Shown here piece by piece: positions 56,523 through 64,000 of a stretch of DNA of 64,000 nt. Source of the stretch: Campylobacter lanienae NCTC 13004 (GTDB lineage Bacteria; Campylobacterota; Campylobacteria; Campylobacterales; Campylobacteraceae); assembly GCF_002139935.1 (NCBI RefSeq), contig NZ_CP015578.1, forward strand, positions 1,240,001-1,304,000, written 5' to 3'. How positions within the stretch are numbered: position 1 is the stretch's first letter; the number at the start of each line of letters is the position of its first letter. Below the pieces are notes generated by a model. That model did not search any database, was not told where the DNA came from, and saw nothing but the letters and a program-made list of their open reading frames with translations. The position numbers were made by a program, and so were the translations under genes.

Positions 56523-57111
56523 TTAAAGTTGAGTTATTATCTAAATTTACACTTTGTAATCTCTTTATAATCTCGCTAAAATCAGCATTTTGACTCAAAT
56601 CACTAAATTGACTTCTATAGCTTTGTATGATACTCACACCCAAAATATCAATATCATAAATTAGATAATCCTGCCCATTAGCCGGATGAAATTTAAGCAC
56701 CAAAGAGTAATCTTCGTTCTTACTTTTTATCACCGCATAGGCGTTATATCTATTTTTGTTTGTTAGCTCACCTTTGACGAACTCAATCTCTTGGTCGCTA
56801 TAATATCCAAGCTTTTGAGAAAATGAGAGCTTTAAATTTGATATAAATAGATTTGTAAATTCATCTTGCTTAGCCTTATCTAAGCTTTTATATAGCTTAG
56901 AAAGCGACAATCTCGCCATCAAAGAGTAATCAAAATAACCATCAAAAATCTCAAAAATCTTAAGTGGCTTGCGCTCTTTATCAATGCTATTATCGCTCAT
57001 TATATTAAGAGCTTTTTTGAAATCACTCTTTAAGGTTTCATCAATATTTTTAAGCTCTATGCCAAAAGCAATTGAGCATACCAAAAATAACAAAAATATA
57101 ATTTTTCTCAT
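56506..57111 (-). CDS. MlaC/Ttg2-family periplasmic phospholipid-binding protein
   Basis: 201 residues. Signal peptide MRKIIFLLFLVCSIAFG, then EIFDGYFDYSLMARLSLSK, KQDEFTNLFISNLKLSFSQKL, YNAYAVIKSKNEDYSLVLKF and YLIYDIDILGVSIIQSYRSQF, the standard MlaC core including the lipid-pocket strand. It shuttles phospholipid between membranes. It follows MlaA by 3 bases. Confidence 0.9.
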   Translation of the reverse strand: MRKIIFLLFLVCSIAFGIELKNIDETLKSDFKKALNIMSDNSIDKERKPLKIFEIFDGYFDYSLMARLSLSKLYKSLDKAKQDEFTNLFISNLKLSFSQKLGYYSDQEIEFVKGELTNKNRYNAYAVIKSKNEDYSLVLKFHPANGQDYLIYDIDILGVSIIQSYRSQFSDLSQNADFSEIIKRLQSVNLDNNSTLNEKNI

Positions 57112-57114
57112 ATT

Positions 57115-57834
57115 TTACTCCTGAATTTGTGCGTTTCTGCGTTGTTCATATCCATCTTTTAAAAATAGATATAGATCGATAGCACCACTTGTAAGTCTAT
57201 TATAAAGCTCTGGGTCTTTGGAGCCTTCATTGATTACATTCCATGATTTAGGAATTAAATTTAAGTGAAAATATTTGTTAGCATCATCAGTAAATATCTC
57301 ATTGGTATAACTCAATGGATTAATGAAAAAGTCCCCACTCATACCTACTAAATCACGCAAATTTGATTGCCCAAGTATCGGCAATACAATAGGAAATCCA
57401 CTACCCACGCCCCAATATCCAAGAGTCTGCCCTAAATCTTCGTCTCGCTTTTTGAGTCCATATACATTAGTTGCTACATCGCTAATGCCGCCAAAACCAA
57501 CAATAGTATTAGCTATAAATCTTAGGCTCTCTTCGCCGGCATTTGTAAATTTCAATTGTAAAATATTGTTTATAAATCTAACAGGAAACATTAAATTATC
57601 AAAAAAATTGCTTACAGCATCTTTGGCTGGGTCAGGCATCACATAGTCATAACCCTTAAAAGTCGGTATCAAAAGATTTTGATATATTATATGGTTAAAT
57701 TCAGTCATAACTCTATTATACCCACTAAGCGGATCAAAGCTATCTTGCGGGGCATACTCATCTTCAAATGAGTCAATATCGCTAGCAAAAGAGCTAATAA
57801 TAAAGACAAAACTAACCACAAAAATCCTAAGCAT
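57115..57834 (-). CDS. MlaA/VacJ-family outer membrane protein
   Basis: 239 residues. Signal peptide ending SFAS without a lipobox Cys, so not the classical lipoprotein form. Conserved: DPLSGYNRVMTEFNHIIYQN, VSNFFDNLMFPVRFINNILQ, FGGISDVATNVYGL, EDLGQTLGYWGVGSGFPIVLP and SNLRDLVGMSGDFFINPLSY. MlaA forms a ring in the outer membrane that removes surface phospholipid. First gene of the mlaA-mlaC-MMPL operon. Confidence 0.93.
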   Translation of the reverse strand: MLRIFVVSFVFIISSFASDIDSFEDEYAPQDSFDPLSGYNRVMTEFNHIIYQNLLIPTFKGYDYVMPDPAKDAVSNFFDNLMFPVRFINNILQLKFTNAGEESLRFIANTIVGFGGISDVATNVYGLKKRDEDLGQTLGYWGVGSGFPIVLPILGQSNLRDLVGMSGDFFINPLSYTNEIFTDDANKYFHLNLIPKSWNVINEGSKDPELYNRLTSGAIDLYLFLKDGYEQRRNAQIQE

Positions 57835-57863
57835 CTATCAACTCCGAAAATAAAAAGGCTGGT

Positions 57864-57869
57864 ATTATA
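57864..57869 (-). promoter_or_regulatory. Probable -10 box of the mlaA operon
   Basis: TATAAT on the minus strand 30 bases before ATG 57834, in the 167-base divergent gap with modE. Confidence 0.55.
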
Positions 57870-57962
57870 TTAAATAATAGCTTAAGTTTAATATAAATAA
57901 TAAATTTATTACATTTTATCTATAATTATTTTAATTTTTGCCAAATTGTTAATAAAAAATAT

Positions 57963-57968
57963 TATAAT
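57963..57968 (+). promoter_or_regulatory. Probable -10 box of modE
   Basis: TATAAT 33 bases before ATG 58002, with AAGAGG as ribosome site after it. Confidence 0.55.
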
Positions 57969-58001
57969 AACCTAAAAAATAAATTTTAAAAAGAGGTTTT
58001 T

Positions 58002-58790
58002 ATGAAAGCCCAAATAAAACTTGAACTATTTTTAAATGATGAAGTGGCACTTTTGCCAAAACATATCAAACTTTTAAAAGCACTAGATGAGACTAGAAGC
58101 ATTACCAAAGCCGCAACCGCAGTAGATATCTCATACAAAAATGCTTGGGATTGCTTAGATCTACTTAATTCCAAAGCCAAAGAGCCGCTAATTTTAAGAG
58201 TTGATGGAAAGAGAAAAAACAGCGGTAGCGAATTAAGCCAATACGCAAAAGATATGATAGATAGATATGATGCGATATTAAAGGCTCAAAATGAATTTTT
58301 AAATGAAATTTGTACCTACTCAGACAACAATATAATAAGCAATCTAAAAAGGATAAACATGAAATTAAGTGCCAAAAATCAGCTTCAAGCTACAATCACA
58401 GATATCGAAACGGGTGCTGTAAATAGCCAAATCACTGCTAAATTAAGCGATGGAGTGTTACTAAAATCCATGATCACCATCGATAGTCAAAAAGAGTTAA
58501 ATTTAGAAGTTGGTAAAGAGGTAATATTTGTCTTTAAAGCATCAAGCGTGATTTTAGCCAAAACTGATGATAAAGAGCTTAAAATCTCTGCTTCTAACAA
58601 ACTAAAAGGCAATGTAACCCAAGCAACTTTAGGTGCAGTAAATGCCAAAATCGCCGTAAATATAGGCGATAATCAGACAATACACGCTATCATCACTAAC
58701 GAATCAGCCCAAGATATGAGAATCAATGTCGGCGATGAAGTTGAGTTATTTATCAAAGCTAGCCATATTATAATCGCTACACAAGCTTAG
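58002..58790 (+). CDS. modE: ModE-type molybdate-responsive regulator
   Basis: 262 residues, the usual ModE size. N-terminal LysR-like winged helix: LLKALDETRSITKAATAVD, ISYKNAWDCLDLLNSKAKEP, RVDGKRKNSGSEL. Two C-terminal TOBE/Mop domains (KLSAKNQLQATITDIETGAV; NKLKGNVTQATLGAVNAKI), which bind molybdate at the dimer interface. It represses the modABC genes when molybdate or tungstate is plentiful. Upstream of modA, separated by a hairpin and a palindrome. Confidence 0.93.
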   Translation: MKAQIKLELFLNDEVALLPKHIKLLKALDETRSITKAATAVDISYKNAWDCLDLLNSKAKEPLILRVDGKRKNSGSELSQYAKDMIDRYDAILKAQNEFLNEICTYSDNNIISNLKRINMKLSAKNQLQATITDIETGAVNSQITAKLSDGVLLKSMITIDSQKELNLEVGKEVIFVFKASSVILAKTDDKELKISASNKLKGNVTQATLGAVNAKIAVNIGDNQTIHAIITNESAQDMRINVGDEVELFIKASHIIIATQA

Positions 58791-58800
58791 AATATCTCTT

Positions 58801-58839
58801 TTGTTGGCTTAATCAAAATAGCTAAATTTAAGCCAACAA
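58801..58839 (+). terminator. Hairpin terminator or attenuator after modE
   Basis: TTGTTGGCTTAA pairs perfectly with TTAAGCCAACAA across a 15-base loop, 10 bases past the modE stop; only a short T-run (ATTTT) follows. Confidence 0.65.
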
Positions 58840-58855
58840 AGCTATTTTAAAATAT

Positions 58856-58892
58856 AAATATTTAATTTATATTGATATAAAATTAAATATTT
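58856..58892. promoter_or_regulatory. Palindromic operator candidate upstream of modA
   Basis: Perfect 13-base arms AAATATTTAATTT and AAATTAAATATTT around an 11-base centre that is itself nearly palindromic. It sits about 25 bases upstream of a TATAAT at 58916-58921 that should drive modACB. A ModE dimer site is the natural guess; ordinary AT-rich chance is the alternative. Confidence 0.5.
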
Positions 58893-58915
58893 ATCCATTA
58901 TTTACACTTTTTTCT

Positions 58916-58921
58916 TATAAT
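58916..58921 (+). promoter_or_regulatory. Probable -10 box of modACB
   Basis: TATAAT 34 bases before ATG 58955; AAGGATAG is the ribosome site. Confidence 0.55.
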
Positions 58922-58954
58922 TTTTAAATATAAATTTACAATATAAGGATAGAT

Positions 58955-59686
58955 ATGAGATCATTTCTACTACTTTTAGCCTTTGTGGTTTGCTCTTTTG
59001 CTTCAACACTCAATGTAGCCGCAGCGGCAAATACAGCCTATGTCTTAGAAGAGATAAAAAGCGAATTTATCAAACTTCACCCAGATGCTAAAATCAACAT
59101 AACATTAGGCTCAAGCGGTAAATTAGTAGCCCAAATCAAAAATGGTGCCCCTTTTGATCTATTTTTAAGCGCAAATATAGATTTCGCTGATACACTCTAT
59201 AAAGATGGTTTTGCTCTTAATAAACCTGTTATTTACACTAGCGGAAGCGTGGCTATTTTGAGCGTTAGAGGCTATGAACCAAGCCTAAACTCATTAAAAA
59301 ACAAAGATATAAAAACAATAATAATAGCCAACCCAAAAACCGCCCCATACGGTGCTGCCACGATAGAAGCATTTAAAAATGCTGGAATTTATGATGAGAT
59401 TAAAGATAAAATCATTGAAGCAAATAGCATAGGCGATACTCTAAGTCAAACTATAAAAGCTGGTGATATCGGTTTTGTCGCAGCTAGTGCTTTGAAGGCT
59501 GAACAGATGCTACAATATACAAATTATGCTATTTTAGATGGCTCACTTCATACTAGTATAGATCAAGCAATGGTAATCCTAAATCATGGTAAAGAAAATA
59601 AATTAGCTAAAGATTTTTATGATTACTTGCTTAGCAAACCGGCTCAAGATATATTTGTTAAATTTGGATATAAAGCGATTAATTAG
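58955..59686 (+). CDS. modA: Molybdate ABC transporter, periplasmic binding protein
   Basis: 243 residues. Signal peptide MRSFLLLLAFVVCSFAS, then LNVAAAANTAYVLEEIKSEF, TLGSSGKLVAQIKNGAPFDL and LSANIDFADTLYKDG, the ModA signature with oxyanion-binding Ser residues; later IANPKTAPYGAATIEAFK and YDYLLSKPAQDIFVKFGY. It captures molybdate (possibly tungstate). First gene of modACB. Confidence 0.95.
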   Translation: MRSFLLLLAFVVCSFASTLNVAAAANTAYVLEEIKSEFIKLHPDAKINITLGSSGKLVAQIKNGAPFDLFLSANIDFADTLYKDGFALNKPVIYTSGSVAILSVRGYEPSLNSLKNKDIKTIIIANPKTAPYGAATIEAFKNAGIYDEIKDKIIEANSIGDTLSQTIKAGDIGFVAASALKAEQMLQYTNYAILDGSLHTSIDQAMVILNHGKENKLAKDFYDYLLSKPAQDIFVKFGYKAIN

Positions 59687-59694
59687 GCGAATTT

Positions 59695-60519
59695 ATGATC
59701 CATTTTCACTGCCAAAAGTCCTTTGATGGATTTAAGCTTGATCTTGAATTTAAGATAAATAATGGCGAATTTGTCGCATTATATGGCAAAAGTGGTAGTG
59801 GTAAAAGCACGATATTAAGGCTACTTGCTGGATTTGATAAGCCTGATAGCGGAGTTATTAGCAGTGATGGAGTGATATATTACAACAAAGATATATTTTT
59901 GCCCCCACAAAAGCGAAATATCGGATATCTTTTTCAAGATTATGCTCTATTTCCTAATATGAGTGTGATACAAAATCTACTATTTGCCAAAAATGATATT
60001 AAATTTGCTACTGAATTACTAGAATTAGCCGAGCTTTTAGAGTTTCAAAACGCCTATCCGCACACACTCTCTGGCGGTCAAAAGCAACGCACAGCCCTAG
60101 CAAGGGCTTTGATGAGGCGACCTAAAATCTTGCTTTTAGATGAGCCTTTATCTGCTTTAGATGCGAAATTACGCATTAAACTCCAAGACTACTTAAGCCA
60201 AATTCACAAAAAATATAATATGAGTATAATCTTAGTTAGCCACGATAAACACGAAATTTATAGACTCGCTAACCATATTTATGAGATTGACAATGGCAAA
60301 ATCATCCAAAGTGGCACCCCAAAAGAGCTATTTTTAAGCTCAAATTTGGATCAAAATATCAATCTATTAGCTACAATTTTAGAGATAAATAGCCAAAGCA
60401 TAACCTGCGAATACGCAAATCAAATTTACAAAATTCCAGCTACAAATATCAATAAATTTAAAATCGGAGATACCATCACTCTAAGCACACAAATATCAAA
60501 TTTAAAGGTGGATATATGA
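59695..60519 (+). CDS. modC: Molybdate ABC transporter, ATP-binding protein
   Basis: 274 residues. Walker A LYGKSGSGKSTILRLLAGFD, Q-loop YLFQDYALFPNMSV, signature LSGGQKQRTALARALMRRPK, Walker B LLLDEPLSALDAKL, switch His in VSHDKHEIYRLA. The C-terminal part is a short TOBE-like domain (LATILEINSQSITCEYANQI). Shorter than E. coli ModC (352). Its stop overlaps modB as ATGA. Confidence 0.93.
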   Translation: MIHFHCQKSFDGFKLDLEFKINNGEFVALYGKSGSGKSTILRLLAGFDKPDSGVISSDGVIYYNKDIFLPPQKRNIGYLFQDYALFPNMSVIQNLLFAKNDIKFATELLELAELLEFQNAYPHTLSGGQKQRTALARALMRRPKILLLDEPLSALDAKLRIKLQDYLSQIHKKYNMSIILVSHDKHEIYRLANHIYEIDNGKIIQSGTPKELFLSSNLDQNINLLATILEINSQSITCEYANQIYKIPATNINKFKIGDTITLSTQISNLKVDI

Positions 60520-61181
60520 TAGATTGGACGCCACTATTATTGTCATTTAAATTAGCTATTATATCTACGATTATACTCTTTATCATATCTATATTTTTCG
60601 CTTATATCGTTGCTAGATGTGAGTTTAGATTTAAGCCTGTTTTAGAAAGCGTGATATCCTTGCCACTTGTATTGCCGCCTTCAGTGCTTGGATTTTATAT
60701 CTTGATACTCTTATCGCCATACTCATTTTTGGGTGAATTTATGGAAAAATATTTTGATATTAGGCTTGTTTTTAATTTCAGCGGTCTTGTGATTGCTAGT
60801 TGTATTTACTCATTGCCCTTTATGTTTTCGCCGATTTTATCAGGTTTTAAATCCCTGCCAAATTCGCTTATAGAAGCTAGTTATAGCCTTGGCAAAGGCA
60901 AGCTTACTACCTTGTTTCGTGTCGCTATGCCAAATATTAAGCCATCGCTTTTGAGCGCTATTATCATTAGTTTTGCTCACACTTTGGGCGAATTTGGAGT
61001 GATTTTGATGATAGGCGGAAGCATAGAAGGCAAGACTAAGGTCGCTAGTATCGCTATTTATGAGGCTGTTGAGATATTGGATTATAAACTTGCACATATA
61101 TATTCAGCGATTATGCTTATAATTAGCTTTAGTGTTTTGTTTTTAGTCTATTTCATAAACCAAAAAATAGAGAAAAAATAG
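60516..61181 (+). CDS. modB: Molybdate ABC transporter, permease
   Basis: 221 residues, five membrane helices. EAA-type coupling motif around LIEASYSLGKGKLTTLFRVA, plus SLPLVLPPSVLGFYILI and AHTLGEFGVILMIGGSIEGK, characteristic of ModB. The order modA-modC-modB differs from the common modABC. Confidence 0.94.
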   Translation: MIDWTPLLLSFKLAIISTIILFIISIFFAYIVARCEFRFKPVLESVISLPLVLPPSVLGFYILILLSPYSFLGEFMEKYFDIRLVFNFSGLVIASCIYSLPFMFSPILSGFKSLPNSLIEASYSLGKGKLTTLFRVAMPNIKPSLLSAIIISFAHTLGEFGVILMIGGSIEGKTKVASIAIYEAVEILDYKLAHIYSAIMLIISFSVLFLVYFINQKIEKK

Positions 61182-61187
61182 TATAAT
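61182..61187 (+). promoter_or_regulatory. Probable -10 box of the following lipoprotein gene
   Basis: TATAAT at the very end of modB, 26 bases before ATG 61214. Confidence 0.5.
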
Positions 61188-61213
61188 ACCTAAATTTATT
61201 TTAGGGGATTTTG

Positions 61214-61756
61214 ATGAAAAATATATTTTTTTGCCTTATAATTAGCTTGGTATTTTTAGGTTGTAGTAGCCCTGTTTTTACTAGTTATCTCTCAACTTCT
61301 AATCCGATTTTTATCACTGAAAATATAAAAGGCAAGAGCTTTAGTATATCTTCACAAAATTTCAGCGAAAACTTTAAAAATAATCTAAGCTCTGCCCTAA
61401 TCCAAAATGGCTATAAAAAAGCTACCAAAAATCCAGATATCGCAATCAAAATTACGCTAAATTACCTACGCCAAAATAGCGATATTAAGAATAATAATTT
61501 TATGGAATTTGGCTTTGGTAGTGGCGGATTTAGGCATGTTGGCTTTGGTAGCGGCTTTGGTGGTGGATACGAAAATGAGTATTTTTACGATGCTCAAGCC
61601 TCGCTTTTAATCGCTCTTAAAGATAGCAATAATTATCAAACGAATTTAAATCTACAAAGCCAAAAATCTAGCTTTGAGTACTCTCAAACTCAAGCTATAG
61701 ATAGCTTTGAGCTTAAAATAATATCTAAAATTATTGAAATTTTAAATGGATTTTAG
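61214..61756 (+). CDS. Small lipoprotein of unknown function
   Basis: 180 residues from ATG 61214 (a TTG one codon earlier is less likely; AGGGGA lies 7 bases before). Lipobox VFLGCSS after a short signal. KSFSISSQNFSENFKNNL, SALIQNGYKKATKNPDIAI and ITLNYLRQNS recall the outer-membrane DUF4136/LPS-assembly type small lipoproteins. A Gly/Phe-rich loop (FGFGSGGFRHVGFGSGFGGG) sits in the middle. Own promoter; not clearly tied to the mod genes. Function not assigned. Confidence 0.75.
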   Translation: MKNIFFCLIISLVFLGCSSPVFTSYLSTSNPIFITENIKGKSFSISSQNFSENFKNNLSSALIQNGYKKATKNPDIAIKITLNYLRQNSDIKNNNFMEFGFGSGGFRHVGFGSGFGGGYENEYFYDAQASLLIALKDSNNYQTNLNLQSQKSSFEYSQTQAIDSFELKIISKIIEILNGF

Positions 61757-61780
61757 CCCGAATTTAGCCACAAAAGTTGA

Positions 61781-62554
61781 TTAAAATAGTATATTTTTAA
61801 CCATCAAAATAAACATAATTATATATAGGCCAAGCGCCAATCTTTTTTGAATATTTTTATCAACTTTATGGCCAAATTTTACACCAAAATATACTCCAAT
61901 TATAGACCCAATCCCAATTGTAAATCCGCTTTTATAATCCACAAGTCCAGCATTTGCTAAGCTTATAAGCCCAGAAAATGAGCTAAATATGACAAAAAAT
62001 AGCCCAATTGATATAGCTTTTTTGATATCCATTTTTAAAAATCCCACAAATATCGGTGTTAAAAATAGCGCCCCGCCAATCCCAGCCGATATCGCCACAG
62101 CACCTACTAAAACCCCCACACCAAACATTATAAATTTAGATATATCTTTTGGATTTTCATTTACCACATCAGCTTGAAAAAACTTAATTATAGCCACAAA
62201 AAGTATAAAAAGCACCGCTAATTTAAGCACAATACCAGGCATATTTAAAACGATAAATCCGCTAAAACTAGCCCCCAAAAGCCCACCAATGCCAACTACA
62301 ATCCCATCATTTAAAACCAATTTTTTATTTTTATAATTTATATAACTACCAAACACCGCCCCCATAAACATCTGAAGCACACTAATACCAATTGCACTCT
62401 TAATATCAAAACCCAAATTTAGCAGTATCGGAACCAAAATCGTCCCCCCGCCAATCCCAAAAAATCCGCTAATAAACCCCACACCAACCCCGATAGCGAC
62501 AAATAACGCAATCAACAAATAGATAGTATCGCCAGATAAGATCATATCAACCAT
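61781..62554 (-). CDS. TSUP-family (TauE/SafE) transporter
   Basis: 257 residues, about eight membrane segments in two repeats: GVGVGFISGFFGIGGGTILV near the N-terminus and GVLVGAVAISAGIGGALFLTP in the second half, the paired TSUP motifs. Members export sulfite, sulfoacetate or related anions; the substrate is not predictable. Divergent from trpE, with the promoters in the gap between. Confidence 0.88.
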   Translation of the reverse strand: MVDMILSGDTIYLLIALFVAIGVGVGFISGFFGIGGGTILVPILLNLGFDIKSAIGISVLQMFMGAVFGSYINYKNKKLVLNDGIVVGIGGLLGASFSGFIVLNMPGIVLKLAVLFILFVAIIKFFQADVVNENPKDISKFIMFGVGVLVGAVAISAGIGGALFLTPIFVGFLKMDIKKAISIGLFFVIFSSFSGLISLANAGLVDYKSGFTIGIGSIIGVYFGVKFGHKVDKNIQKRLALGLYIIMFILMVKNILF

Positions 62555-62650
62555 TTTTACACCTTAAATTTAATGCCAAATTATAGTAATCCTAAGATAA
62601 AATCTAGCTTTGAAATAGTAATTTTTAAGATTGATAAAGAAAATTTTTTG

Positions 62651-62656
62651 TATAAT
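62651..62656 (+). promoter_or_regulatory. Probable -10 box of the trp operon
   Basis: TATAAT 31 bases before the chosen trpE ATG (62687). A transcript from here would have a leader of about 25 bases, too short for a leader peptide and attenuator. Confidence 0.55.
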
Positions 62657-62686
62657 ATTTCTTTAAAAAAACTTTTTGGAGCTAAT

Positions 62687-63946
62687 ATGCTTTTACTCTG
62701 TGATCCAACCATATATTTTAGAGAAATTTTACGCCAATATCCAAAATCTTATCTAGCTGAAGATGAGACTCAATCAATCATCGGAATTGATTGTGAGTAT
62801 ATCAGCGGAGATGACTTTGGCAAATTAAACGATAGAATAAAAAACGGCCAAAAAATCTCAAATTTTGCCGGGCTTTTTGGCGTTTTAAGCTATGAAGCAG
62901 TATATAAATTCGAAAAAATTGGTGAGCTTAAACCCGCATTATATGAGTTTCCATTATATCATTATAGCGACGCTAAAGCCTATCTTCACTATGACAAACA
63001 GAGTAAAATTTATAGCTTTTATGGTGATAGCAACTACTTTAATAATCTTAAAGATATTAAGCCACTTAAATCAGATAAAAGCTATTTTTACACCATCAAA
63101 AGCGACTTAAATAGCCAAAAAGCCGACTATTTAAAGATGATTGAAACGGCTAAAAATTATATAAAAAATGGTGATATTTTCCAAGTAGTCTTATCCAAAA
63201 CTTTAGAGCTTCAAAGCGATTTTGATCCACTTGAATTTTATGAAATTTTAAAATCACAAAATCCTAGCCCATATATGTTTTACTATCCAAGTGAATTTGG
63301 CACCATCGTAGGTAGTAGCCCAGAGCTAGTAGTAGAGATCAAAAAGGGCATTATCCACACAAGCCCAATTGCCGGAACCAAAAAGCGTGGGAGAGATGCT
63401 AATGAAGATGAAATTATAAAAAATGAGCTTTTAAATGATGAAAAAGAGCTTAGTGAGCATAGAATGCTAATTGATTTAGCTAGAAATGATATAGGCAAAT
63501 TCGCACTTCCAAGTAGCGTAAAAGTGATAAATCCTATACATATTAAGTTTTATGAAAGTGTAATGCATATCGTAAGTGATATATACGCAGAGCTTAGAGA
63601 CTCATCATCAGCGATGGATGCGATAGCTACGATATTTCCTGCTGGCACACTTAGCGGTAGCCCAAAGATAAGAGCGATGCAAATTATAAATGAGCTTGAA
63701 GAGCATAGTCGTGGAATTTATGGTGGTGGGATTGGATTTTGGCATTTTAATGGCGATATGCAAATGGCGATTTTGATTCGTTCAGCTATATTTGTGCCAA
63801 ATTCAGATTCAAATCGTGTATTTATCGGCGCTGGTGCTGGTATCGTATGGGATAGCATAGCCCAAAATGAGTATGAAGAGATCTGCAACAAACGCAAAAG
63901 CTGTCTAAAAATCTTCGAGCAATACGCAACCAAAAGGGATAAATAA
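62687..63946 (+). CDS. trpE: Anthranilate synthase component I
   Basis: 419 residues from MLLLCDPTIYFREILRQYP; GGAG lies 5 bases upstream, and a longer frame starting at 62573 would begin upstream of the likely promoter. Chorismate-binding core: GDIFQVVLSKTLELQ, SSPELVVEIKKGIIHTSPIA, GTKKRGRDANEDE, SEHRMLIDLARNDIG, GTLSGSPKIRAMQIINELEE, GGGIGFWHFNGDMQ and GAGAGIVWDS. It makes anthranilate with the TrpG amidotransferase. It overlaps the next gene by one base (TAATG). Confidence 0.93.
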   Translation: MLLLCDPTIYFREILRQYPKSYLAEDETQSIIGIDCEYISGDDFGKLNDRIKNGQKISNFAGLFGVLSYEAVYKFEKIGELKPALYEFPLYHYSDAKAYLHYDKQSKIYSFYGDSNYFNNLKDIKPLKSDKSYFYTIKSDLNSQKADYLKMIETAKNYIKNGDIFQVVLSKTLELQSDFDPLEFYEILKSQNPSPYMFYYPSEFGTIVGSSPELVVEIKKGIIHTSPIAGTKKRGRDANEDEIIKNELLNDEKELSEHRMLIDLARNDIGKFALPSSVKVINPIHIKFYESVMHIVSDIYAELRDSSSAMDAIATIFPAGTLSGSPKIRAMQIINELEEHSRGIYGGGIGFWHFNGDMQMAILIRSAIFVPNSDSNRVFIGAGAGIVWDSIAQNEYEEICNKRKSCLKIFEQYATKRDK

Positions 63947-64000
63947 TGATTTTAATGATTGATAATTATGATAGTTTTGTCTATAATATCTATCAATATA
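63946..64000 (+). CDS. trpG: Anthranilate synthase component II (start; 3' truncated by window)
   Basis: Eighteen codons: MILMIDNYDSFVYNIYQY, the classic opening of the TrpG/PabA amidotransferase. In campylobacters TrpG is commonly fused to TrpD; the window ends too early to tell. Confidence 0.85.
   Translation, partial: MILMIDNYDSFVYNIYQY

Noticed and set aside
62573-62686. 38-codon N-terminal extension of trpE
   Set aside because: A TATAAT at 62651 lies inside it and a good GGAG site serves the later ATG; the extension does not look like TrpE.
62560-62686. trp leader-peptide attenuator
   Set aside because: The leader after the likely promoter is about 25 bases and has no Trp codon run.

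Overview
The window reads as chromosome of a host-associated Campylobacter, most likely of the C. fetus / hyointestinalis / lanienae side of the genus. Grounds: AT-rich DNA (roughly one third G+C by eye), a Campylobacter major outer membrane porin, a motility accessory factor (Maf/DUF115) protein, a cb-type oxidase operon ccoNOQP followed by DUF4006, a NifJ-type pyruvate oxidoreductase, AddAB nuclease, and gene orders (carA-DUF507-...-purA; kdsA...ribH-nusB-pyrF) that I recall from C. jejuni. The species assignment is inference.

Layout. 1-191: tail of ubiX. 184-10366: a surface-glycan block: a Maf protein, then a leftward run of five glycosyltransferases (GT4-GT2-GT2-GT4-GT4) ending in UDP-galactopyranose mutase, plus a rightward GT8. 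One GT4 carries a G9 tract, and two other GT4 genes share an almost identical 3' half. 10496-15426: five exported or lipoprotein genes (CsgG-like, DUF6844-like, LpoB-like, YcfL-like, COG3014-like) in one operon, the best candidate here for a poorly described envelope system. 15559-18450: YdjM-like membrane protein, ArsB-type exporter, zinc alcohol dehydrogenase. 18451-21649: a repeat-dense region around the porin, with a 91-bp GC-rich tandem repeat, a long near-perfect inverted repeat enclosing the porin gene, a 9-bp minisatellite and modular direct repeats, next to tRNA-Ser(GCU).

21784-33328: housekeeping genes on the minus strand (pyrF, nusB, ribH, an SMR pair, kdsA, asparaginase, an EamA transporter, nifJ, a HAD phosphatase, MscS, OmpA). 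33743-44458: rpsI-rplM, addA-addB, then the ccoNOQP operon with assembly or accessory genes, including a 33-residue membrane protein not normally called. 44636-51034: an orphan response regulator, a DsbD_2-type membrane protein, carA, DUF507, MotE-like and FliJ-like proteins, purA and a HisZ-like protein, preceded by a PAS sensor that has no output domain. 52964-57834: BON lipoprotein, DUF4405 protein, and a MlaA-MlaC-MMPL lipid-transport operon. 58002-61181: modE-modA-modC-modB molybdate uptake with a palindromic operator candidate. 61214-64000: a lipoprotein, a TSUP exporter, and the start of the trp operon (trpE, trpG).

How the parts may work together (inference): Glf supplies UDP-galactofuranose for the glycan built by the neighbouring transferases. 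Expression can be switched by the G9 tract and structure altered by recombination between the duplicated GT4 halves. The cco block pairs structural subunits with copper or assembly helpers. Molybdate uptake serves the molybdoenzymes these respiratory bacteria use, and the Mla-type genes maintain outer-membrane lipid asymmetry.
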